NCBI GenBank assembly: GCA_024364735.1
Contig: JAGFNQ010005270.1
Location: forward strand, 213,638 to 277,637
Length of the DNA stretch: 64,000 nt
Reading direction: 5' to 3'
From: Boesenbergia rotunda
Lineage: Eukaryota; Streptophyta; Magnoliopsida; Zingiberales; Zingiberaceae
The notes beneath the pieces were generated by a model. That model was not told the DNA's origin. It ran no database searches and saw only the letters and a list, made by a program, of their open reading frames with translations. A program made the position numbers and the translations under genes. Positions 11,462-22,379 of this stretch are shown piece after piece; the stretch's first letter is position 1; every line of letters begins with the position of its first letter.

Positions 11462-11697
11462 CTAGTTCTTGGGATCTCCAGTCTGCATAGGTTGGGTTTC
11501 CTTTGTACCAACATTTTCTATCGGCATCAAACCCATCCTCCTTGATGAGCTTGCAACTAACTCTCGATTTAACCCTTTGGTTAGCGGATCCGCTAAGTTA
11601 TCTTTTGACTTCACATAGTCAACAGTGATAACTCCAGTTGAGAGTAGTTGTCTAATGGTATTATGCCTTCGACATATATGTCTAGACTTACCATTAT
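11462..11697 (-). pseudogene. C-terminal RNase H remnant of family A copia element
   Basis: The minus strand reads HICRRHNTIRQLL, then VKSKDNLADPLTKGLNREL and ends at a stop at 11462-11464. This is the standard C-terminus of copia RNase H (DPLTKGL motif). It closely parallels 37880-38080 of the + strand family A element. The rest of this copy's pol is missing, cut at 11697 by a family C LTR. Confidence 0.75.
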
Positions 11698-12484
11698 ACG
11701 TCGGTGGATTAGACCCCGGAAGACCTCCGGCTAGCTCTTATCGCTCCTTGTGGGTGGAGAAACCTCGTCACAATCATTGCAACAAACCTTGAGCACCAAG
11801 ACTACTAATTGACCTTTGATCAAAGCCAATTTCCTTGACGCTAGCCAGTCAAACCGAGCTCCCCTAAATAGAGATCGTGGCTAAACTAGCCGTTACCAGT
11901 CAACTGGTGTTGGCACCAGTCGATTGGTCCACCCGAATTCGAACGTTACAACCCAACATTCGAATTTCAACCGACACCAGTCGACTGCACGGAAGATCAG
12001 TCGACTGATCTTTTTGTGCCAACTACCAGTCGACTGATCCAAGAATCAGTCGACTGCCCAAACCCTAAACTTAGGGTTCCCTTCCCGAGTATAATTCTCT
12101 CACACTCGGACCCTCACGACTCAGGTGACTCTTCCTTTGCAGCTTCGACATGTTGCTTCAATCCTTCTTCGACTTTGGCTCTCGTCTCTTGGATGCATAC
12201 AAGCCCGTAGCTCGTTCTCATGTCATCATTCGTGTATGCCTCGAAGTGTGCTTCTCTCAGCTCATCGTTTCTGCCTTGTCCATGGTCCCTCGGATGCATA
12301 CAAGCCCACGGCTCGTCTCCTCATGCAATCCTTCACCGGACCTGAAGTCGCCCAACTAAGTCTATATGTATCCTGTAAACATGCACACTCAAATACACAT
12401 ATCAAACACAAAGATAAATCTAACTTAAACCATTTTCCCAAATATCAAAATACATAGTCCCACGGACCATAGATAGCCTCAACA
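11698..12484 (-). mobile_element. Partial LTR of family C, minus strand
   Basis: It matches, in reverse, the 942-bp solo LTR at 20272-21213. Shared landmarks are CGTCGGTGGAT, CTCCTTGTGGGTGGAG, repeated CAGTCGACTG palindromes and TTGGATGCATACAAGCC. The 3' terminal part of the LTR is absent at 11698; the 5' end is near CTCAACA at 12484. It separates two family A elements. Confidence 0.6.
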
Positions 12485-12503
12485 TTACTATCTCAAAGCA
12501 GTA

Positions 12504-12652
12504 TTTTTTTTTGTTTTTGGTTAGATATAAATGAATGAGAAATGAGTTTTTTAGTCCCACATTTGATAAGGTATATTGTTTTTTTTGTTTTTGGTTAGAT
12601 ATAAATGAATGAGAAATGAGATTTTTAGTCCCACATTTGATCAAGTATATTG
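12504..12652 (+). repeat. 74-bp tandem duplication at the start of the family A 5' LTR
   Basis: TTGGTTAGATATAAATGAAT followed by GAGAAATGAG and TTTAGTCCCACATTTGAT occurs at 12517 and again at 12591, a period of 74 bp. Each copy is preceded by a T-run. The second copy continues into normal LTR sequence. Replication slippage or a repeated LTR end would explain it. Confidence 0.75.
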
Positions 12653-13799
12653 GTTGGTTTATATTAATCCACAAGCATATTAGTTGTGAACAAATGCATG
12701 GGGTGATGCTCTCTCTCACGCGTGTGCGCAAGAGGGGTGCAAATTTAGGGTCCGGATTTGTACTAAACCAAGTTGACTCATACGCGAGCACGACTTACGG
12801 GAGCCGAATGTTGGACCAGTCGGGGCAAACTTTGCCTAAGCAAATAAATCAACATTTTGCCACTTGAATAATTTTTGCTTGTTGCTCAAGTATAACAGAT
12901 GCATTAATCGATGATTAATGAAAGATCTTTAACCTCCAGATGATTTGATCTTGACGGGTTAATGGGCAGTAAATGATGATTAATTCGACCATTAAATACT
13001 GCTTGGTTTAAACTCCTGTATAAAGGGGTTGTGACCAACAGAGCAGTAGTATACAAGAGACTACAGAGAGGCTGCGAGCTAAATCAAAGATTTGCTTCTC
13101 CCTTCGTTCCTCTAAATCTTCCTCCATCGTGTGTTCTGCCCAGTGGATTACCTATGGTAGTAATTGAGTATTTTTCTCAATTCATCACGAGCAACCAGTG
13201 CTTGGTTGTGTGCGTGGTTTCATTGTTGTATCCTGGGAAATGGAAGTCCATTATAATCTTGAAGCACAACCGAAGGAGGACGAACCTGTTTTAAGGAAAC
13301 AATATTACGTAGGCTTCAACAACACTTTCTTTTTCTTCAGCTTGAGAGTCCTAGGTCGGGCGTCTTCACTTGGAGTCTGCAACTTAGACTTTGAAACTTG
13401 CGAGTTTCCATCTCGGGAGCTCAGGTCGGGAGCTCAGGTTGGGAGTCTGCACTTGGACTCTGCTGCTCGGAAGTCTTCAGCTCGGGAGTCTCCAGCTTGG
13501 GAGCTTAGGTCAGGAGCTAAGGTCGGGAGCTCAAATCGGGAGTCTGCAACTTAGACTCTACAGCTCGGGATTCTCTAGCTCGGGAGATTAGAAGACTCAG
13601 AACATAAATTCTGCGCTTGGGAGTCTACACTTTGGCATACAAGACAACACAAATCTTTCTAGCCAGCTTAGCTATTCCAAATAGCACTTTCCCTACTCGG
13701 CAGTCTAGAATTGTTAGTTCAAACCACTCAATAGATAAGTTGAAATTAAATTGTGTAATTTCAATTTGGTCTTTATTTCTGACAAGTATTTACCCAACA
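12512..13799 (+). mobile_element. 5' LTR of family A copia element
   Basis: It starts around TGTTTTTGGTTAGATATA and ends TTTACCCAACA at 13799. It matches the 3' LTR at 38599-38979 (shared TTTTAGTCCCAC, ATTGGTTGGTTTATATT and ACTTTGCCTAAGC blocks). TATA-like CTGTATAAAGGGG lies at about 13015-13027. The stretch 13390-13590 is an array of CGGGAGCTC / CTCGGGAG motifs. The start is blurred by a 74-bp tandem duplication. Confidence 0.7.
13015..13027 (+). promoter_or_regulatory. TATA box of the family A LTR
   Basis: CTGTATAAAGGGG sits mid-LTR, at the expected U3/R boundary. Confidence 0.5.
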
Positions 13800-13899
13800 A
13801 ACTTAAAACAGATTCAATTTTGTTGAGATTACCACGGAAAGTGTTAAGATAAAACAGACTCATCATGAGACCCCCTCTGTCCCGATTAGAAATGTTCCA

Positions 13900-14958
13900 A
13901 TGAACCATGGAGAAAAGCTAGAGAAGTTCGCTGGGTTAAACTTCAAGAGGTGGCAGCAGAAGATGCTCTTCTATCTGACCACTCTCAATCTGGCTCGATG
14001 CTTGACTGAGGACCTTTCCAAGCATGCTGAGGATGTTGATGTTCAGATCATTAGTGCAATGGAGGCTTGGACTCATTCTGAGTACGCATATCGAAACTAC
14101 ATCCTCAACTGCCTTGCCGACTCGTTGTATGTTGTGTATAACATGAAGAGAATGACTAAGGAACTGTGGGATTCCTTGGACAAGAAATACAGGAGGATGC
14201 GGGGGCCAAGAAGTTCATCGTGGGTCGATTCATGGTGGCAAAAGACTATTCGCTCACCCCCAGTGCCCTCGCCAACCCGTCCCAGGGCCAACACGGAGGA
14301 GGTAAATCATAGGGCTACTAGCTCGGATGCTATGACTAGCGTGCAGGGAGGGCGGACACATTGGTTTTGCCAAGTTTTGACCCCCAGACCTTAAGGTAGC
14401 AACATCCATGCCCTAACCATCAGTCCATCCCGTGGGGACACATCGTGGGCCGATTCATGAACTACAAGATTGTTGACTCCAAAAACGATGATCAGCCAAG
14501 TCCAGGAGCTTCAGGTGATCCTACATGATATTCACTCAGAAGGTATGGTTCTAAGTGAAACCTTCCAGGTGGCAATAATCATTGAGAAGCTACATCCCGG
14601 TTGAAAAAATTTCAAGAACTACCTGAAGCACAAGTGGAAGGAGATGAACGTGGAGGAGCTCGTTGTTAGACTTCACATCGAAGAAGACAACAAGAGTTCA
14701 GAGAGACAACTATTCTCTCAGGCTACTGTGAAAGCCAACGTGGTCGACACGGGCAAAGCTCGAAACGAAAGAATTCCAAATCTTCCAAGATGGGACCCAG
14801 AAGAGGCATTGCAAGAAGTTTTTTGGGAAGTGCTTCAACTATGGCCGAGTCGGTCATAAATCTTTAGAATGTAAAAAATCGAAGAAGAAACAAGAGACCA
14901 ACCTAAACGAAGAACCAGAAATGGACGATCTTTGTGCCGTAGTTGAACCTGGTGGGTT
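13900..14958 (+). pseudogene. Gag of family A copia element, broken
   Basis: The frame starts MNHGEKLEKFAGLNFKRW at 13900 and shows the copia gag pattern (KRWQQKMLFYL, then ELWDSLDKKY). A 206-bp SINE-like insert interrupts it inside the KKFIVGRFM motif (14216-14234). It resumes after 14459 as NYKIVDSK and continues to KNYLKHKWKEMNVEELV. There is a stop at 14602 and a frameshift before the zinc knuckle near 14823. The knuckle reads CFNYGRVGHKSLEC, so the second cysteine of CCHC is tyrosine. It is not functional. Confidence 0.8.
14235..14440 (-). mobile_element. SINE-like insertion in gag with 19-bp TSDs
   Basis: The 206-bp insert is flanked by CATCGTGGGTCGATTCATG (14216-14234) and CATCGTGGGCCGATTCATG (14441-14459), 18 of 19 identical. 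The duplicated target is the gag codons for IVGRFM, so the empty site reads as normal gag. On the minus strand the insert has a B-box-like GGTCTGGGGGTCAAAACT and no ORF. Size and long duplication fit a SINE of a different family from the one at 9104. Orientation is inferred from the weak Pol III boxes. Confidence 0.65.
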
Positions 14959-14969
14959 CTAAACCGCGA

Positions 14970-15077
14970 CAATGATGAATTGATATTGGTGCCACTAGAC
15001 GTGTGTGCTGTAATAATAAGCTACTCCACAACTTTGATGAAATCAGTGGAGACAAGCTATTCATGGGGAACTCAACA
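14970..15077 (+). pseudogene. Protease remnant of family A copia element
   Basis: After two stops the frame reads IDIGATRRVCCNNKLLHNF, a decayed copia aspartic protease motif (normally DTGA[TS]). It runs to GDKLFMGNST at 15077 and is cut there by the Tekay-like LTR. The continuation is at 35276 (TSNIMG, then KVVLKMSLGKDLTLNNM). Confidence 0.75.
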
Positions 15078-16480
15078 TATTAAATCCGACACTTTTATTT
15101 CGCTCTGGAAATTTTTTTGGAAAGTTCCTAGAGTTCCTGGCTCTTAGACGGAGTTTCGGGGATTCAAATGGTATTAAACTAAATATCTCGAGGTCTAAAG
15201 GGCTTAAAACTCCAAAACTAGGGGTTGTGAGGGACTCAGTTGGAATTAGGTAGGAAGTAGGGACTTAAATGCATATGTGCAACATTAAAATAACCCTAGA
15301 GCTCTCCTCCTCCGCCTAAACTCCCTGTGGCGCACGCGAGCCACATTCCCTAGCCCTGTTAGTAGGAGCCCTAGAGCCAATTATGTGATGATTGACTAGG
15401 GACATTTTGTATCATATTCTATTATTAATAAAGACATGTTTGATTATTATACTTACTTTGTATTCTGTGCCGAATGACTAAGTATAATAATGTCCTTGTG
15501 TAGTAGGTTCTTATCTACATTATATCGATTAATTGAATCGATAGTGAGATAATGTAGAGAACACTACACTAAATTATTCCTAGTCGAGCATTAATATTCA
15601 GGGACAATATTAATGCATGGAGACTAGCATGTAGGTCAACTGATAACTTGAGCTCACAAGTCATGGATATGTGATATCAAGTTGACACATGTGTATACAT
15701 TGGAGAATGTGTACTGAATGATCGGTCATGAGAAAGTTTCATAGATTGCCATATGAGTGTCATAGACTTTCTCATATGACTATTGGTATGACTAGTCCTT
15801 AGACCTGAAGTCACTACGGTTCCCTACATAAGGAGTTATTACTTTGATATCGTCAAACGTCACCCGTAACAGGGTGGACTATAAAGGCGATCACTGGGTA
15901 TGTAATGAATTATGCGGAGGGATGTGAGTGATGTAGATGAGATCTATCCCTCCCATATGATGGGAGTGATATCTGTGAGCCTCTTGATCGAGTAGGACTA
16001 CTGAAACGCATGTTCATGCTCAAATGAGTCAATATGAGATATTGAGCTCATTTATTTGAGTGAGTCTACTCGGGGATCAAGAAACACAAGATTGATTGAG
16101 GATGACACGGTATATGCCTCATTGGTCAATCTAGATATCAAGGATAGAAGGACAATGTCATACATTATCATAGTCACGGAGGTTTAGTCGGATCTCGACT
16201 TTTCTTATTTCTTGGGTAGCAATGATGCATTGCTAGATGCCGCTCATTGCTTATGTGTCTAAAGGGTTTAGGCGCATTGCCAACGTCACAAGAACCTATT
16301 GGGTCACACACGAAGGACATGATGCTTCGGGAGCCTGAGTTGGGAACTCGGGAGATCTGAGCCCGAGTTAGGAACTCGGGAGGTCAGTTTGGGAGCTCGA
16401 GTTGGGGAACTCGGGAAGACCGAGCCCGAGTTGGGAACTCGGGAAGTCCGAGCCCGAGTTGGGAACTCGAGAGCGCGGGT

Positions 16481-16600
16481 CGGCGCTCGGCCGACTGGGT
16501 CGTCGCTCGGCCGACTGGGTCGTTGCTCGGCCGACTGGGTCGGCGCTCGGCCGACTGGGTCGGCGCTCGGCCGACTGGGTCGGCGCTCGGCCGACTGGGT
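16481..16600 (+). repeat. Six perfect-length 20-bp tandem repeats in the Angela-like LTR
   Basis: The unit is CGGCGCTCGGCCGACTGGGT with changes only at positions 3-4, six copies in exact register. The motif contains CGGCCG. Preceding sequence (16325-16480) holds looser CCCGAGTTGGGAACTCGGG copies, a perfect palindrome-like motif. Confidence 0.95.
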
Positions 16601-16820
16601 CGGGAGCTCGGCACTCAGGAGACTTGGTCAGGAGACCTAGTCGGAAGCCCGAGTGCCGGTCGGGATTAAAGGGAAATTCATTAAAATGTTTAATGAAGGG
16701 AAAAGAAAAGATTCTTTTCTTGCATGAGAAATGATAAAGAGTCACATGAAAAGATGTGCTCTTTATTGGTATTAATGAAGGAAGCCAAAGAGACACAAAC
16801 CTCTTCATATTCATGGGATG

Positions 16821-16835
16821 AGTATAAAAGAGGGC
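16821..16835 (+). promoter_or_regulatory. TATA box of the Angela-like solo LTR
   Basis: GAGTATAAAAGAGGG, followed by a pyrimidine-rich leader, marks the U3/R boundary. Confidence 0.6.
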
Positions 16836-19800
16836 CTTGTGACTTTGGATGAGGCCTTCTTCTTCTTCCTTCTTCCCTTTTTTCTTCCCTCCCTTATCTT
16901 CCTCCTTTGGCCGAAACCATACTGTAGGGTTCTTGGTGTTCTACGAGCTACCTCAAGTTACTAGCACAACTAAGGTAGTTCTCCCGAAGTTGAGAGATCG
17001 TGTCCGTGTGGATACGAATAGAGTCACGGACACTTGAACGTGCAAGAGATCCGACACACCTTGGACGAGCGGGATAAGTAAAGGGCACACTCCAAAGGTA
17101 TATCTTCTTTAGAAGTAGATGTAGATTAACTTTGTACGAGTTTTTCTTTCACATGGATCGCTCGTGGGTTCTTGTTTCCGCTGCGTTTTTATGATTTTGT
17201 GCCGGGAGAACCCAACAAGCCCAACCTTTTCTCCGTCGACAGCTTCACTCGAAGACGCCTCCACGCGCAAGGGAGAGGAGGGCTTGATCCAGTCCTTCTA
17301 AGTGAGGGTTGTTGCGCTACCCACTCGATCCGATTCCCCGAGCAGAGGGAGTGAGGAACAACGATCGGAGAATCAGGAGACATAGAACTCCTCATCGTGG
17401 GTTATTGGAGGCGGGCAGCCTCGATTCATTGCCACCCGCATCACGAGGGTAAGGAACTGTAGTGTGGATTTGCTTTCTTCCTCCCATCATTGCCTTCATG
17501 TTCCCCTTCCTCAGATTCCCTTCATCGCGAGCTCAGGGAGATTGAAATAGGGTAGTGCAAGGTTGTTTGCAACTGCTGATACCGATGGATTTCACTTCGC
17601 GAGGGAATTCCAACGCCTAAGCCCGGATCGTGTCTGATTTGTGCAAGGGAACTACTTCGACGCATCCTCAGGTGAGTTGTGCTGTGGATTGGTTTTGTAG
17701 TCTCCAAAAACTAGCAACAAATACCTCAGATTGGTCAGATTTGTTCCAGTTGATTTCTGGAATTGAGTTTTTGTTTCTGCCCTTGAGCAGTTTGGAGCTT
17801 GCTGTGAGATTCTGGTTTTGGAGCTTGCAGTGTTCGGCAGAATCCAAGTAAGGGTGCTCTCTAGCCAATTTGATTTGGTTATGGAGTTTGTTTAGTGAAT
17901 TGTGTGGTTGAGATCGTGATCTGTTCACTAGGTATTGAATTCATGTAATTGTCATTGCAATTTTGATACCCTACTGTGAGGTTAACTCTTGGATTGATTA
18001 ATGTTAACTGGGTTGGAAGATTGAATCCATCGTGTAACATTAATTATGATCCTGTTTTGAATTATGGTGACAGTTGCTATATTGATGGGAATGGGGATGG
18101 TTTGTGTTGATTTATGGTACGATTTGGATTGGTTGTTGGGGCTAGTAAATGGTGGCAGTTTATGAGAAGTTGATTAGGAGAGGATCTTTGTGGAATATGT
18201 TCATTCTGGGTTTTATTACGTTATGTAGTCTAACCTAGACCAATTGGAAGGGGATTAGGCTTAATTGGAAACTGAGCTAGTCTAGAAATGAGGAGATGAT
18301 ACACAACACAAATCATTTAATTGCGTGGTTAATTAAATGAGTATGAGATTGTGAATAGATCTAGGATTGAACCTAATCTTAACTACACAAGGTAATTAAG
18401 AACCGATCGGTTAATTAGATGAAATTAACTGGCAAGGGAATGATTAGGTTAACCTTAGTATGATTTAGGGGATTTATTAGCTAGTTATTGTATTTGTGTA
18501 ATAGCTAATTAAATGTGTCCTTAATACAGAGGTTTGATTGGATTATTGGCGGGTGGTTCTATCTGCTTTGATACAAACTTCACCTATTTGGAGGCGGAGA
18601 CTTCTTGCTTGTATTCTGTAGATCTACTTTACCTTTTATGTATGACTATTTGTAATTTATGCAATAGGCTGATATTTACCTTTATCTGCTACCGTTTTGC
18701 TATCCTGTTTGATACTTATGCTTGACCTTGGATATGATCTAAATTTCTTTTCTATATAGTCTCGTGTTTTTGCTATCTGATTCTGTATAGCATTGGCATG
18801 GGCATGAGTATGTAGATATAACATAGCTCACCACTATATGGTTGCATTGATTGGTTTTAGTCATACCTGCATGTGTGCCTGGATATAGGATAATTGGGTT
18901 ATGATACATGTTTACGACCTGTGCATGTTAGGTTGTGTTATGTGTCGATGACCAGGTAGGGGTTGCATGTGTTAGAGTCATGCACCATACCTGCCCTACT
19001 GCATGCCGACGATCAACGACTCCCTTGTGGTTGAGCCTATCGTCTTCCGGCACATGATATGCACACACGATCACTCATGGGTTAGTGGATACCGCTGGGT
19101 GTGTGCATTTGCTTTGTACTGCTCCGCTCGACCGCTCATGGGTAGTGGGCTCGGAGCGTGGTAGCATTCAGGGATCCCTTCTCTTCCCAAAGACCAGAGA
19201 AGATGAAAGAGATATCTCCCCCATATATACATGGGGCGGAGCGAGAGCTCCACTAGCATCCTGTCCACTCGATCACTCAGGAGCAGTGATGACAGAGTGC
19301 GGATAGTGTCACAGCTCTATCCACTCGCCCGACACATTATCGCATGTCTCAGTGGCTTAACTGGTGTTAGGGGGTGACCATGACATTGCATTTGATGCAT
19401 TTGTGCATTTGATTATGTTTGTTGCATTTATTTGCTATACTTGTTTGACATGCACATACATGATATACTTTTTGTGTGGTTTGATGATCCTGCACTTGCT
19501 CGTATGGTACGAGTCCTATTATGATCATGATAGACTGATTTCTAATATGTACAGTCTTTGTTACTTCAGTTATGCATACTTCTGGTACTATTGTTAAGAT
19601 TGTATCCTGTTGTATCTGTATAATTTGTTTAGCTATTTTTCTACCATGCATATCTTTCTATATACCCGCGAATGAGTCCATTTGGACTCACCACCCGTCA
19701 CAATGTTTTTGTTTTCAGGTTGATAGCTCGTCGGAGGAACCCAGTTGCCGGTTCTGGTCCCTACGACTCCGTTGTTGGGTGCTTCAGCGTTTGTTTTCAT

Positions 19801-20271
19801 TTTATAACATTCTTTATGCATTGTATTCATTTTCATATATCGTGGGCTTGTATTCGCGATCCATTCGTACGACATTGTATTTTTAAGTCCTTTGTTGGAC
19901 TTTGTGATGTGATTTTGCTGCGTGCCTGTTCCGAGGGCAGCTCAGGTGAGTTTTATGCTTCTAGTATTGTGGTGTTTCTTTCTCCTTATGCTATATATAT
20001 CTGTTTTGTGACCTGAAGCCAATTATTCAACTGCGTGTGCTTATATGTGTTGGATCGAGAAAACACGATAGAGGGGGGGGGGGTGAATATCGTGAAAATG
20101 TTTCGGATTAAAAAAGAGAATGTGCAGCGGAAAATTAAAACAAAACAGACACGAACACAATGATTTTTTACTTGGTTTGGAGTCGCAGTCGACTCCTACT
20201 CCAAGGCCCACGATCCTTGACCGTTTACTGCGAGCAATTCTATAATCGCGCAAAGTCTTTATAAAGATTTG

Positions 20272-21213
20272 TGTTGGAGCAATCGACCCTAAGATGGTCC
20301 AGTGTGACCATGGGTTTTGATGTTTGGGCAAAAAGTTTAAGTTAGGATTACCCTTGTATTCTTATATGCGTATGTTGAGTGTGCAGGTTGTACAGGTTAC
20401 ACATATGGACTTGACTGGACGGCCTCGGTACGGTGAAGGGCGGCATGGAGACAAGCTGGAGGCTTGTGTGCGCACCTAAGGGACCTTGGAGAGCAGGGAC
20501 GATGAGCTGATGGGCGCGGACTTTGAGGCATGCGTGAAGGATGGCATGGAGGCAAGCTGGAGGCTTGCGTGCATCCGAGGGACGGGAGCCGAAGATGAAG
20601 AGGGCGCGAAGGCAACAGTCGAGGCTGCGGAGGAGGAGTCAGTCGAGTCGTGAGGGTACGAGTGCAGTTTGATTGTACTCGGGAAATCCTAAGGTTTGAG
20701 TGTGGAGTGGAATGTACTCAGGAAGGGTAACCTTAGGTGGGTGAGTAGACCAGTCGACTGGCCTGGGGGCAGTCGACTGATGGAACTCATAGACAGTCTC
20801 AGCCTGGGACCAGTCGACTGCCCTTGGGGCAGTCGGGGCAGTCGACTGGTAGCGAGGGTTTCAGCCCGAGTCCTATTTAAACAGGACTTCGTGGTGACTG
20901 AGTTTCTTGACGAAACCTGCTTGGATAAAGCCGGTTAGTAGTCTACTGTGTTCACAAAGCGTCCGAGGTGTTGTGGCGAGGTTTCTCCACCCACAAGGAG
21001 CGACACATGATAGCCGGAGGTTATCCGGGGAGTGATCCACCGACGGATTGTTGGATTAGTCACCCGGCCGGGGTGGATACCAACTAAATACGGTTTGTTA
21101 GCATTGTATTTATTGTTTTATTTGTATTTCTGCGGCGCTAACAATCTTGTAGGAAGAAGGGGTTCGACAAAGTGCTATTCACCCCCCTCTAGCAAGGCAT
21201 ATCGATCCTATCA
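20272..21213 (+). mobile_element. Solo LTR of family C, 942 bp
   Basis: It runs TGTTGGAGCAATCGACC to CGATCCTATCA with TSD ATTTG at 20267-20271 and 21214-21218. The same position in the intact LTR at about 33900 reads continuously. It carries CAGTCGACTG palindromes (20750-20850) and CCTATTTAAACAGG as a possible TATA element at about 20871-20884. Truncated, reversed copies are at 11698-12484 and 38980-39627. Confidence 0.9.
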
Positions 21214-22014
21214 ATTTGTACAGTTATGGTGCAGAAATAAAAACAATTATACTCTTCGTTACCGACGCCCAGTGTGGATCGTACTTCGGTGCGGAGGGTC
21301 GTCGTCGGTGCTTAGAATCTCGAGATAGGAGGTTTCCGGAGCAGAGCGCTTGTGTCGAAGAGCGTGGAGACATTTAAAAAACTGATCCTGAAGCCTTAGG
21401 GGTCAAGCCCCTTTTATATCACTCCTGGGGGCGCCCGGGATGCTGGGGGGCGCCTGACATGTGCCTTCGGTTCCGAAAACTCTCATTCGAAGCTCAGTCA
21501 GTGCTTATCCCTCCAGAATCAAGCTCGGAGCTGACGGGGGCGCCTCGGTTGACTTAGTTTGCTGGCTTCCGCTTCGATCACTTGTTTTGTCTTGGACCCA
21601 GGGCGCCCGAGGCATCCAGGGCGCATGTGACCACTAGGGCGCCCGAGAGCTTGAGGGCGCCTGGCCTAGTAAGCTTCCGAAGCGATTCTTGCTTAGCTTG
21701 TTCGTTTGGCTTTGACCTTGGGCGCCCGGGACCTCCCGAGTGCTTAGCCCAGTTGCTGCCCCTCTCCTTTGGAGCGTTCTAAGCTGTAGAAACACGTTCC
21801 TTTGGTCCCTGCATCCAAGGTTAGTTCCACAACAAACAAGGCAAGAAATGTTAGGTTTATACAACCTTAGCTTTCTTGGTTCTGACTTCGGGTCTCCCAA
21901 ATGGAACCCTAGGTCGAACCGACGCCTACTGTTCCCTCGACGGGGAACACGTCCACACCTACTTCTCTCAGGAGAGTTTACCTTTTGCCAACCGGCTCCT
22001 CCGGTTGGACTTTT

Positions 22015-22270
22015 GCCCAGCAGTCCTTCGCCAGGTGCCTAGCAGCCCTTAGCCAGGTCTTCGGTACCCAACAGTCCTTCGCTAGGTGCCTAGCAGCCCT
22101 TCGCCAGGTCTTGGATTCCCAGCAGCCCTTCGCCAGGTGCCTAGCAGTCCTTCGCCAGGTCTTAGACTCCTAGCTGCCCTTCGCCAGGTCCCCAGCTGTC
22201 CTTCGCCAGGTCTTAGGGTTTCGAGGCCTAGCAGTCCTTCGCTAGGTGCCCAGCAGCCCTTCGCCAGGAC
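22015..22270. repeat. CCCTTCGCCAGGT tandem array in the left LTR of G
   Basis: About ten imperfect units of roughly 23 bp (CAGCAGCCCTTCGCCAGGT plus spacer). The right LTR has the same array with extra units at about 34765-35070, which accounts for much of the LTR length difference. Confidence 0.85.
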
Positions 22271-22379
22271 TTCGTTCTGCACACTCAGTGAGCACATTAG
22301 ATCACAATAATATCTTAACTTTTGAACCCTTCGCCAATATCAAAACCCAGGTTCGACTTAGGTGCTGCCTGCACCAACA

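Larger units (their letters stand above)
15357..17217 (+). mobile_element. Angela-like copia solo LTR, 1,861 bp
   Basis: It runs TGTTAGTAGGAGCCCTAGAG to GAGAACCCAACA, with TSD AGCCC at 15352-15356 and 17218-17222. The start and the TAACAGGGTGGACTATAAAGG block at about 15869-15889 resemble Angela/BARE-type LTRs. A TATA box (GAGTATAAAAGAGGG) lies at 16821-16835 with a C/T-rich leader after it. No PBS or internal region remains. It sits inside the Tekay-like LTR. Confidence 0.85.
20048..22379 (-). mobile_element. 3' LTR of element G, containing a solo LTR
   Basis: It starts TGTTGGATCGAG and ends CACCAACA. Apart from the insertion at 20272-21213 and its duplication it is about 1,385 bp and aligns throughout with 33691-35181. 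It contains GGGCGCCCGGG motifs (21430-21730) and a CCCTTCGCCAGGT array (about 22015-22270). The TATA equivalent near 21412 has drifted to TTTTATATCAC. Confidence 0.85.

Noticed and set aside
13031..13594. Overlapping + strand ORFs of 87, 118 and 66 codons
   Set aside because: They cover the CGGGAGCTC repeat array of the family A LTR and read as repeated peptides in every frame.
22015..22270. CRISPR-like regular repeats
   Set aside because: Units are imperfect, spacers are not unique and the array is in an LTR of a plant retrotransposon, duplicated in its partner LTR.
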